In this document: positions 33,338 through 40,036 of the stretch, piece after piece
Layout of the letters: each line of letters starts with the position of its first letter
How positions within the stretch are numbered: the stretch's first letter is position 1
Source: Kordia sp. SMS9
Lineage (GTDB): Bacteria > Bacteroidota > Bacteroidia > Flavobacteriales > Flavobacteriaceae
Direction: 5' to 3'
Assembly: GCF_003352465.1 (NCBI RefSeq)
Contig: NZ_CP031153.1
Span: forward strand, 1,044,465-1,108,464
DNA length: 64,000 nt
Translations under genes and position numbers: made by a program
Notes under the pieces: model-generated
The model's input: the letters and a program-made list of their open reading frames with translations, nothing else
Databases searched by the model: none
Told to the model about the DNA's origin: nothing

Positions 33338-34645
33338 TTACAACCATTTCCCGATTTTTAATTCGTGTTGCGTTGCCCAATCGTACATGATTTTTTTGGC
33401 AACTGCGGAAATGGGATTGTTAAATCGTCCTTTTGCTTGGACAATAGTTTGCGATTTTATGTCTAATTCGATCGTCGCTAAGATTTCTAATCCTTTTGAA
33501 AAACTGGTGCATCTTAGTGTAAAAATAGCAGCTACTTTTACACAGCACGAACGCGCATACGACGCGACACAATGGTTCATTTTTCGTCCTTCTACAATCA
33601 ATTCCTTAGAAGAACACAATTCGAACAAACGGTATTTTTTTACATCATTCCCGTCCTTTTTTGTCACTATCAAGGAACTGTCAAGCGTTGGTTTCCATGT
33701 AAACATTTCTACCTTACTTGCATTGTGCACAGCTTGTTCTACGTGCCATGCATCCGATTGTCTTGTTAAGGATGTAATGGTTCTTCCTTTGATAGAATAG
33801 GCTGCATTATTACGAATACAATCGTTTAAATAATCAATGATTTCTTCCATTTTGTTGAAGTCCAACATTGTTTGTTTCATGAAAAACTGAATCACTGTTT
33901 CCCAGAAAGTTTCGTGTTGAAAGTCGTTTCGACTTAATCCTGTACACGCAATGCGTCCTGCTAATAATTCATCAGTTCCAAACGCTAATGCTTGTGCTCT
34001 ACGCAGTGCCATTTCAATCGTATAATTGGCTGGTGCTTGCAAAAATTGATGCGCTCCTTTTTTGGTTAAACGCACTGGCATTTTTGACAAACTTTTTACA
34101 CTTTGTCCGCGCCCTAAATCAATAAACCAAGAAATGTATTTGCGATTGTAATCCAACCAAGCTTCGTACATAAACGCTGGCACTTCGTATTTTACAAAAC
34201 AGTGTTTTATGATACTTTTCAGTTGCTTATCTGCGTTGTGACTTTTTCGTTTCCACGTTTCTATGTCTCTGATTCCCGCAGTGCTAAACCAAGCAATTTG
34301 ATAGATGACACGTAAATATTCTTCGTTTCGTAATAGCTTTGTACAACGCTTTTTGTACAAGTGCAATAGGATGTTTCTAAATGCTACACGTCTGCGTGGT
34401 TGCTTTTTTTTGTGTAACGCACTGAAATGATTTTCCAAGATATACGCCAGCGAATTGGATTCATAATTGCTTCGTTCTTTGCCTTCGTAGATCTTTTCGA
34501 CCATGGCTGGAAACAGTACTTTTTTTGCTTTGTTGTGTTTTTGTAAGCTTTCTTGTAGTGCTGCTTCTTTAGCTTTTGCCGCCAGTTTTTCCTTTAATCT
34601 TTTGGATTTCGAAATATGCTTTCGATGTATGTATTGTGTTTCCAT
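33338..34645 (-). CDS. PcfJ-like domain protein
   Basis: A 435-residue protein heading the RNA-repair operon. Residues 349-425 contain the PcfJ-like signature: ELIVEGRKMNHCVASYA (H358, C359), then IFTLR, ATIELD and a KGRFNNPIS strand. The N-terminal 40 residues are highly basic (HISKSKRLKEKLAAKAK), with a helical middle region. PcfJ-like domains occur in conjugative elements and elsewhere, with no known activity; the HC pair hints at a nucleic-acid or nuclease-related role, which is inference. A bulged inverted repeat (34661-34675 with 34751-34764) lies upstream in its leader. Confidence 0.75.
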   Translation of the reverse strand: METQYIHRKHISKSKRLKEKLAAKAKEAALQESLQKHNKAKKVLFPAMVEKIYEGKERSNYESNSLAYILENHFSALHKKKQPRRRVAFRNILLHLYKKRCTKLLRNEEYLRVIYQIAWFSTAGIRDIETWKRKSHNADKQLKSIIKHCFVKYEVPAFMYEAWLDYNRKYISWFIDLGRGQSVKSLSKMPVRLTKKGAHQFLQAPANYTIEMALRRAQALAFGTDELLAGRIACTGLSRNDFQHETFWETVIQFFMKQTMLDFNKMEEIIDYLNDCIRNNAAYSIKGRTITSLTRQSDAWHVEQAVHNASKVEMFTWKPTLDSSLIVTKKDGNDVKKYRLFELCSSKELIVEGRKMNHCVASYARSCCVKVAAIFTLRCTSFSKGLEILATIELDIKSQTIVQAKGRFNNPISAVAKKIMYDWATQHELKIGKWL

Positions 34646-34660
34646 GACTGTCTCTTTTGA

Positions 34661-34764
34661 GTGTTGTTTTCAGTAAAAATTTTAATTCGTGTGTTTTTGC
34701 TTCTTGTCGCATGTTTGTTTTTTTGTGGATTAAAAATTCTTTTTTGTTAGTACTGAAAACACAC
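34661..34764. repeat. Inverted repeat upstream of the RNA-repair operon
   Basis: GTGTTGTTTTCAGTA (34661-34675) is complementary to TACTGAAAACACAC (34751-34764) with one bulged base, separated by 75 bp. It lies 16 to 119 bp upstream of the PcfJ-like start codon and could be an operator or mRNA-leader structure. No consensus promoter is clear here. Confidence 0.4.
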
Positions 34765-34870
34765 TCCCGAGTTTACAGTCGTTCCATTTGTTTGATTATA
34801 TTCATTTTTCGTTGTTTTGTGTTGCTACACGATTTCTAGGTTTTTATTTTTCAAAGGTTCTTAAAACAAC

Positions 34871-34901
34871 AAAGCCCGATTCTTAGGTAGAACCGAGCTT
34901 T
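34871..34901. terminator. Weak hairpin, possible terminator
   Basis: AAAGCCCGATTCT (34871-34883) pairs with AGAACCGAGCTTT (34889-34901) with two mismatches. It is followed by TTATAC on the plus strand. What transcript it would end is unclear. Confidence 0.4.
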
Positions 34902-34951
34902 TATACTGTTGTATATATATTCTTTATTCCAAAGAATAGTTTGGTTCTAAA

Positions 34952-35029
34952 ATGAACAATTCCTGCATGTTTGCAGTGTTTGTTGCGATATATGTTGTTG
35001 CTGTTTTGAGCATACTTTTTAAAAAATAA
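34952..35029 (+). CDS. Candidate 25-residue membrane peptide
   Basis: ATG at 34952 and TAA at 35027-35029 encode a 25-residue peptide: a polar NNSC head, a single hydrophobic stretch (MFAVFVAIYVVAVLSILF) and a terminal KK. The size and build resemble small membrane proteins and type I toxins. It ends 5 bp before a strong hairpin. There is no recognisable promoter, and the neighbouring hairpin is also explained by the minus-strand unit, so the assignment is weak. Confidence 0.25.
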   Translation: MNNSCMFAVFVAIYVVAVLSILFKK

Positions 35030-35034
35030 GCATT

Positions 35035-35064
35035 AAAAAACCCGAGCCTTTTGGGACTCGGGTT
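35035..35064. terminator. Terminator with CCCGAG/CTCGGG stem
   Basis: AACCCGAG (35039-35046) pairs with CTCGGGTT (35057-35064). On the minus strand the stem is followed by a run of T (35040-35035), making it a good terminator for the short unit that starts near 35211. Confidence 0.8.
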
Positions 35065-35083
35065 GTTTTATGATGATCTATTT

Positions 35084-35122
35084 CTACTGAAATGTACAAC
35101 TGGTAAAACCCAAGTCGCGCAT
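35084..35122 (-). CDS. Candidate 12-residue peptide MRDLGFTSCTFQ
   Basis: ATG at 35122 and TAG at 35084 encode MRDLGFTSCTFQ. It ends 19 nt before the terminator stem and lies about 90 nt after the predicted start of transcription. No repeated amino acid codons of a classical attenuator are visible. The placement inside a promoter-terminator unit is what makes it worth noting; coding has not been shown. Confidence 0.3.
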   Translation of the reverse strand: MRDLGFTSCTFQ

Positions 35123-35217
35123 CGGAATGTTTCCAATACTGTTTCGATATGTGAGTTTTATTTTTTGCACGTTTTCGTTTTTTGTTACTAATTAATTTTG
35201 TTGCGTTTCAACGGTTG

Positions 35218-35250
35218 CAAATATAGAAGATCATTTTTCAATTTTCCAAA
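35218..35250 (-). promoter_or_regulatory. Minus-strand Bacteroidota promoter
   Basis: Reading the minus strand, TTTG (35250-35247) is followed by 21 bp and TATATTTG (35225-35218). This matches the consensus and points leftward into the short unit ending at 35035. Confidence 0.55.
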
Positions 35251-35251
35251 T

Positions 35252-36133
35252 TTATTTTTTCTCGACCTCATTTTTGAGGTACATTTTGAGCATGGAATGA
35301 TCCGATTTCCAAGTGTTTATTTTTTCTGTTTTTAGAATTTGTAAATCTTTGGAAACCCAGATATGATCGAGGGACAGCAGTGGAAGATTCCAAAACCAAG
35401 TTTCGCGAAATCCATTGCCTTTTTCTGTAAAAGCATGTTGATAATTTTTTTTGAAATTTTTAAAGAATAGGGACTCAATTGGTGTATTAAAATCACCTAA
35501 AATGATGTTTTTCTCCTCCGTTTTGATTTCAGAAATGATACTTTGCAGCATTGGTTTTCGAAAATGTCGCAAATCTGAAGAGACATCTATGGCATAAAAA
35601 TGTGTGTTTTTTGTGCTAAAATGAACGATAACAACATGATCTTTTGTTTTTACTTTTGAATGAATTTTTAGAGGTGTTTTTGAAAAAATACCTACCTTTT
35701 TTTCTGTCAGTTCAAAGTGGTAGTTTGGATATTTTTGAATGATTTTTTGATAATCGTGTTCGTCACATTCAATCAAAACGAGCACATCTGGTAAGTTTCC
35801 GTTGACTTCAAACGCATCTTCAAAGTTTCGAATTCGATAGGCATTCCACAGTACAATTTCCAAGGAATTGGACGTATCTACATCTTCCGAATACGTGTAG
35901 CTTCTGTTACACCAAATTACGGTTATAATTACAGCCAATATCACATAGTATTTTCTGGCGGAAGCTTTTGTAAACAGAAGTAAAAACAATACTCCGAGTA
36001 CAATCAGCGGAAGCGGTGTTGCATAAAATAACAACGCGGAAATATAAAAAAAATCCTTTATGGTAAACTGCACTATAATGGCAATGCACAAGAAAATTTG
36101 CAATGATTTTTTAAAGTAAATCCTAAATTTCAT
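35252..36133 (-). CDS. Membrane-anchored endonuclease/exonuclease/phosphatase (EEP) family protein
   Basis: A 293-residue protein. About three hydrophobic segments occupy residues 8-80, and the rest is an EEP domain: LEIVLWNAYRI at the start, VLVLIECDEHDY (metal-binding Glu), IILGDFNTP (Asp/Asn pair), LDHIWVS and SDHSML (Asp-His pair). The family includes phosphodiesterases, sphingomyelinases and nucleases. The topology places the enzyme domain on one face of the membrane after the helices, probably outside the cytoplasm. Substrate not predictable. Confidence 0.85.
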   Translation of the reverse strand: MKFRIYFKKSLQIFLCIAIIVQFTIKDFFYISALLFYATPLPLIVLGVLFLLLFTKASARKYYVILAVIITVIWCNRSYTYSEDVDTSNSLEIVLWNAYRIRNFEDAFEVNGNLPDVLVLIECDEHDYQKIIQKYPNYHFELTEKKVGIFSKTPLKIHSKVKTKDHVVIVHFSTKNTHFYAIDVSSDLRHFRKPMLQSIISEIKTEEKNIILGDFNTPIESLFFKNFKKNYQHAFTEKGNGFRETWFWNLPLLSLDHIWVSKDLQILKTEKINTWKSDHSMLKMYLKNEVEKK

Positions 36134-36160
36134 ATTATTTTACGTCAGCTCGAACATAGA

Positions 36161-36661
36161 TTAACGCAAGTAATACCCTTTTGCTGCCCACCAAGGATGC
36201 ATTTCAATTTCAAGTCGCCCAGCTTTTACAGAAGGATCGGCATTTGCCAAGCTGTCCGCTATTTCTAGCGTGGGCACATTGTAAATGGTTACGCCGCGAA
36301 TGTTACCATCCAATTCGCCAAAAGGTCCAGAAATATCCGCATGTCCTAAATCGTACATTTTTTGGAGATGCGCCAAGTGCAATCGCTGCAAACTGTCGCC
36401 GGTTTTTGGGTTTTGTAAGGTATCTTTTCCTTTTTTTAAAAACGCCATAAAGTATTGCTGCATTAAGAGTGTATCTTTTGTTTTTGGATCTACAAATTCC
36501 AAAATTTTATAACCTTCGTCAAGTAATTTTTGTATGTGTGCTTTGGTAAATTTTTTGTTTCCAACGTGCGTTTGATTGTTGTTTGATGTTTGGTTTTCGG
36601 TAGAATTAGTGCACGCTATGCAGAAAATTCCAGCTAAGAATAGATAGATGTATTTATTCAT
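36161..36661 (-). CDS. Lipoprotein with YciI-like domain
   Basis: Start set at the ATG at 36661, where a lipoprotein signal begins (MNKYIYLFLAGIFCIACTN, lipobox CIAC); the frame is open further upstream but inside the CYTH gene. The 166-residue product has a low-complexity Asn/Gln linker and then a YciI-type ferredoxin-like fold (LLMQQYFMAFLKKGKD, LQRLHLAHLQKMYDLGHADISGPFG, then EIADSLANADPSVKAGRLEIEMHPW). YciI proteins usually are small cytosolic subunits; export as a lipoprotein is typical of a Bacteroidota subgroup. It overlaps the CYTH gene by 8 bp. Confidence 0.75.
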   Translation of the reverse strand: MNKYIYLFLAGIFCIACTNSTENQTSNNNQTHVGNKKFTKAHIQKLLDEGYKILEFVDPKTKDTLLMQQYFMAFLKKGKDTLQNPKTGDSLQRLHLAHLQKMYDLGHADISGPFGELDGNIRGVTIYNVPTLEIADSLANADPSVKAGRLEIEMHPWWAAKGYYLR

Positions 36662-37130
36662 GATGCCAAGTTTTATACGGTTTTTTACTGAGTTGTGAGT
36701 TGTAATATTTTCTATGTCCTGTGACTTCTTCGCCAAGCCAAGTCGGTTTTTGAAATGCTTCATGTTCCTGTTGCAATTCCACTTCTGCAACAATTAATCC
36801 TTCGTTTTCGCCGAAAAATTCATCTACTTCAAACACGTGATTTCCGAGCGGAATGTTGTAGCGAATTTTTTCAATGATTCCTGATTCGCAAAGTTGTAAA
36901 AGCTGCGTTGCTTCTTCAATAGGAATTTCGGTTTCCCACTCAAAACGACTGGTACCACTTTCGTTCGATTTCCCTTTGATCGTTAGAAATCCTTGCGTTC
37001 CTTTGATGCGAACTCTTACCGTACGTTCGGCGTGCGTATTGAGAAAACCTTGCGCTATTGGGAAAGAATTGCTGGCTTCTTCTTTGAATTTTAGACTGTT
37101 TACGAGAAATTTTCGCTCTATTTCTTGCAT
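36654..37130 (-). CDS. CYTH-domain phosphatase/cyclase-like protein
   Basis: Starting at the ATG at 37130 gives 158 residues beginning MQEIERKFLV, where EIERKF is the ExExK signature of the CYTH fold; the upstream ATG at 37160 adds ten residues of little character. Other strands of the tunnel are visible: TVRVRIKG, GFLTIKGKS, RFEWETEIP, FEVDEFFGENEGLIVAEVEL. The family binds triphosphates and two metal ions and includes class IV adenylate cyclase, thiamine triphosphatase and inorganic triphosphatase. The short bacterial form most often hydrolyses PPPi. It is divergent from dinB with only 40 bp between start codons. Confidence 0.88.
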   Translation of the reverse strand: MQEIERKFLVNSLKFKEEASNSFPIAQGFLNTHAERTVRVRIKGTQGFLTIKGKSNESGTSRFEWETEIPIEEATQLLQLCESGIIEKIRYNIPLGNHVFEVDEFFGENEGLIVAEVELQQEHEAFQKPTWLGEEVTGHRKYYNSQLSKKPYKTWHHE

Positions 37131-37170
37131 GTTTGTTATTATATAGGCTAAAGATATCATAATTTTGAAT

Positions 37171-38283
37171 ATGGATTTCGATTTCCCTTTGCGAAAAATT
37201 ATTCACGTAGATATGGACGCCTTTTATGCGTCTGTAGAACAGTTGGATAATCCTGAGTTGAAAGGAAAACCGTTGGCTGTTGGCGGCGGATCAAAACGCG
37301 GTGTGGTAAGCGCGGCAAGTTATGAAGCGCGAAAGTTTGGCGTACGCAGTGCCATGAGTGGATTTTTAGCCAAAAAACGCTGTCCTGAGTTGATTTTCGT
37401 TCGTCCACGATTTGATCGTTATAAGGAGATTTCCACCCAAATTCGCACTATTTTTTATGAATATACCGATCTCGTAGAACCGTTGTCGTTGGATGAAGCG
37501 TATTTGGATGTTACTCAGAATAAAAAAGGAAATCCCAGTGCGTCTTTGATTGCGGAAGAAATTCGTGCTAAAATTTTAAAAGATGTCGGTTTGACCGCTT
37601 CCGCGGGAATTTCCATTAACAAGTTCATTGCCAAAGTTGCCAGTGATTATCATAAACCTAATGGACAAAAAACCGTTCCGCCAGAAGAAGTATTGGAATT
37701 TTTAGAAAATTTAGACATTCGCAAGTTTTATGGCGTTGGAAAAGTGACTGCTGAACGCATGTATCAACTCGGAATTTTTACAGGAAAAGATTTAAAAACG
37801 AGAGACGTTGATTTTCTCACAGAACATTTTGGCAAATCGGGAAACTTCTATTACAATGTTGTGAGAGGCATTCATCTGAGCGCTGTAAAACCGAATAGAA
37901 TTGCAAAATCGGTTGGTGCCGAACGTACATTTTCTAACAATTTGACCAGTGAAATTTTTATGTTGGAGAAGCTGGAAAATATTGCTCAAGAACTCGAAAA
38001 ACGCTTGAAACGCTATGATGTTTCTGGAAAAACCATCACACTGAAAATTAAGTATAGTGATTTTACCACACAAACTCGCAGCAAAACCATTCTCTATTAT
38101 ATTTCGGATAAAAGCCTAATTCTGGAAACTGCCAAAGAGTTGCTGTATCAAGAGAAATTGAAAGATTCCGTACGTTTGTTAGGCATTTCTTTGAGCAATT
38201 TGAACACTGATAAGAAAGAGAAAAAATCTTCTAAAGTGGAAGAAAAAAAGAGTATTTCAGTTCAGTTGAAGTTTGATTTTTAG
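37171..38283 (+). CDS. dinB: DNA polymerase IV (Y family)
   Basis: Start chosen at the ATG at 37171, six bases after an in-frame TTG; this gives 370 residues. Catalytic motifs are intact: HVDMDAFYASVEQ and SLDEAYLDVT. The helix-hairpin-helix (KFYGVGKVTAERMYQLGIFTG) and little-finger domain (VGAERTF onward) follow. The C-terminus SVQLKFDF is a beta-clamp-binding peptide. It carries out error-prone translesion synthesis. No LexA-like operator could be recognised in the short promoter region. Confidence 0.96.
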   Translation: MDFDFPLRKIIHVDMDAFYASVEQLDNPELKGKPLAVGGGSKRGVVSAASYEARKFGVRSAMSGFLAKKRCPELIFVRPRFDRYKEISTQIRTIFYEYTDLVEPLSLDEAYLDVTQNKKGNPSASLIAEEIRAKILKDVGLTASAGISINKFIAKVASDYHKPNGQKTVPPEEVLEFLENLDIRKFYGVGKVTAERMYQLGIFTGKDLKTRDVDFLTEHFGKSGNFYYNVVRGIHLSAVKPNRIAKSVGAERTFSNNLTSEIFMLEKLENIAQELEKRLKRYDVSGKTITLKIKYSDFTTQTRSKTILYYISDKSLILETAKELLYQEKLKDSVRLLGISLSNLNTDKKEKKSSKVEEKKSISVQLKFDF

Positions 38284-38447
38284 ATTAGAAACGCTAACGC
38301 TTTTAGACTGCTGTCACTGTTAGATTTTTAGACGCGCTTTGCTTTTAGACTTGTTTCTTGGAACTTAATTGACCTTACAACTTGACTAATCCCTAATTCC
38401 CAAAACCTAATGTCTGATTTCACTCTTAAACTTTCATAAAACGTGTG

Positions 38448-38511
38448 TCATTCCGCATTTGATGGGGAATCCACTTTGAAACACGATGGATTCCTGTCTC
38501 CGCAGGAATGA
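38448..38511. repeat. GTCATTCC-type palindromic repeat
   Basis: Outer arms TCATTCC and GGAATGA, with inner arms GGAATCCA and TGGATTCC, make two nested hairpins. It is of the same family as the perfect palindrome at 31067-31112. Confidence 0.65.
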
Positions 38512-38520
38512 TAATGAAAC

Positions 38521-38632
38521 GTCACTTCGAGTGGTTTTTCGTAGAAAAATTGTATCGAGAAGTGATTTGAATTGATTTATTTTCATATTACTTCTCGATA
38601 CAAAATTCTTGCAGAATTTTACTCGAAGTGAC
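38521..38632. repeat. Long imperfect hairpin (REPIN/MITE-like)
   Basis: GTCACTTCGAGT (38521-38532) faces ACTCGAAGTGAC (38621-38632), and TGTATCGAGAAGTGAT faces ATTACTTCTCGATACA inside. Arms of roughly 45 nt leave a loop of about 20 nt. The motif TTGTATCGAGA recurs at about 49950. Confidence 0.7.
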
Positions 38633-38653
38633 GATTGCAATATTTTTTAGTGA

Positions 38654-39274
38654 TTACACCGAAACCTTAGACATTACATACAACATTTCTGTTCCGATTT
38701 GTTGGCAGCGTTCGTCGTATTTTTCGGTTTCTTTTGGCGTTTTGTCAAAGGCTTTGGGATCTTCATACGGAAGTGCAATTCTAAAGTCAGTTCCTGATAC
38801 TAACGGACAACCTTCATCTGCTTCCGTGCATACCATAATTGCCGCAAATGCTTGTGTTGGATTTGGCGGTTCTTCAAAACGTTTGGAAAACGCATGATAC
38901 GGATATTGCTGTTCTTTCCATAGAATTTTATAGATTGGATTTTCCGCTTCAACCAATTGTGAAATTTTAAAGCCAATTCGCGCAACAGCGTTGACTGCAT
39001 TTGGATGAAACGCCGTTGCTTCTGTTCCTCCTGAAAAAGTTTCGATTGCAGGCAGTTTGTAGTAATCTGCGGCTGCGGCAAGCCACAACTGACCTAAGTG
39101 ACTTCTTCGTGAGTTGTGTGTACAAATCACAATCAATTTTGGCGTTTTTTGATCGTTGTATTTTTGCTGAATGTATGCAGATAGCGTTTCTAATTGCGCT
39201 TTTCTATCGGAAGGAATCGAATCAAAATTCTGTGTAAGTTTTTCGATGTTTTGGAGTAATTCTGAGAAAATCAT
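38654..39274 (-). CDS. Low-molecular-weight phosphatase family (arsenate-reductase-like)
   Basis: Start at the ATG at 39274 (206 residues). The CX5R phosphate loop is CTHNSRRS, following the strand LIVICTHN, as in LMW protein-tyrosine phosphatases and thioredoxin-coupled arsenate reductases. The second part is unusual and longer than in ArsC (about 130 residues): it contains FSGGTEATAFHPNAVNAVARIGF, FAAIMVCTEADEGCPLV and RIALPYEDPKAFD. The extra cysteines (MVCTEADEGC) could take part in redox relay. The Asp expected as general acid is in PYEDP. No arsenic-resistance genes are nearby, so a tyrosine-phosphatase role is equally possible. Confidence 0.8.
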   Translation of the reverse strand: MIFSELLQNIEKLTQNFDSIPSDRKAQLETLSAYIQQKYNDQKTPKLIVICTHNSRRSHLGQLWLAAAADYYKLPAIETFSGGTEATAFHPNAVNAVARIGFKISQLVEAENPIYKILWKEQQYPYHAFSKRFEEPPNPTQAFAAIMVCTEADEGCPLVSGTDFRIALPYEDPKAFDKTPKETEKYDERCQQIGTEMLYVMSKVSV

Positions 39275-39303
39275 GTTGTGTATATTGTTCAATAGTTAAC
39301 AAA

Positions 39304-39921
39304 TTATTCTTCTGTAACTTTTTCACCGTAGAAAGGTAGTAACATTTTATCTATACTGTAACCGTCGTACCCTTCTGGAGAATGTGCGTCATACGTTTTA
39401 TCTCCCGAGCGAATTGCAATATAGTATTCATCAATTCCTGTTTCATCTTCTACATACGAATAGCAACCTAAAAGTGCTTCAATAAATACATCTGTAGTAG
39501 AAGATTCTACGGTTTCTAACTGTGAAATTTGTAAAATCACCAACAACTTCCCATCATTTTGCTTGGTAAAGTATTTTATAGCTTTTTTGTTAAGTCTTTT
39601 TTTCGCTTTCTTAGTTTTCTGCAAAAACTTTTTCTCCTGAGTTTCAATGTAAATTCCTGATTCTACACATTTTTTGGCAATCAATGTTAACGGATCGTCT
39701 TCAGAAACTGTATTTTTCACTTTTTTCATGTCTGCATATAAGTATTGATATCGAATATCCTTACTTTCTTCTGCTTCTATGCTTTTATCAGCACAATAAC
39801 CAATAATCATCATTATCACCAAGAATGTTAAACAGCCGTATCCACCTTTTTTAAGGTTCTTTGTTATTTTTGCGTTGTATTGTTCGTCATTTACAGGTTT
39901 ATTTGCGCTATTTTCTGCCAT
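39304..39921 (-). CDS. Single-pass membrane protein of unknown function
   Basis: I do not recognise this 205-residue protein. A polar, Asn- and Lys-rich N-terminal tail of about 28 residues precedes one transmembrane helix (GCLTFLVIMMIIGY). The rest is a soluble domain with a very basic patch (KFLQKTKKAKKRLNKKAIKYF) and an acidic C-terminal half (DVFIEALLGCYSYVEDETGIDEYY). It is 30 bp from the phosphatase gene on the same strand and may be transcribed with it. Confidence 0.6.
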   Translation of the reverse strand: MAENSANKPVNDEQYNAKITKNLKKGGYGCLTFLVIMMIIGYCADKSIEAEESKDIRYQYLYADMKKVKNTVSEDDPLTLIAKKCVESGIYIETQEKKFLQKTKKAKKRLNKKAIKYFTKQNDGKLLVILQISQLETVESSTTDVFIEALLGCYSYVEDETGIDEYYIAIRSGDKTYDAHSPEGYDGYSIDKMLLPFYGEKVTEE

Positions 39922-40036
39922 AATTTATGCAATACTAAGAGTTATGAAAAAGTATACTTCAACACTAAAAAATGTCAAAGTATACGGTATTTTATGTTTT
40001 TAGAATAATTATACCAATTTTACAGTAGATTTGGTA

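Larger units (their letters stand above)
35035..35211 (-). ncRNA. Candidate short transcript (small RNA or leader-peptide mRNA)
   Basis: A Bacteroidota promoter (-7 box 35225-35218) and a strong terminator (35064-35035) on the minus strand enclose about 175 nt with no room for an ordinary gene. Inside is a 12-codon open frame (35122-35084). The unit sits downstream of the EEP-family gene. It could be an independent small RNA, a mini-mRNA, or merely the 3' UTR of the EEP gene with a fortuitous promoter. Confidence 0.45.
38284..38653. other. Gene-free stretch holding two inverted repeat elements
   Basis: Between dinB and the phosphatase gene (convergent) there is no credible open frame. The left third has loose direct echoes of GCTTTTAGAC and GTTAGATTTTTAGAC. 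The right part is filled by the two repeat elements listed next; no clear terminator apart from them is seen. Confidence 0.6.

Noticed and set aside
34657..34839. A 60-codon plus-strand frame rich in Phe, Ser and Cys before the first hairpin
   Set aside because: No promoter or start-site signal; composition matches random AT-rich DNA, and it lies over the inverted repeat in the leader of the RNA-repair operon.
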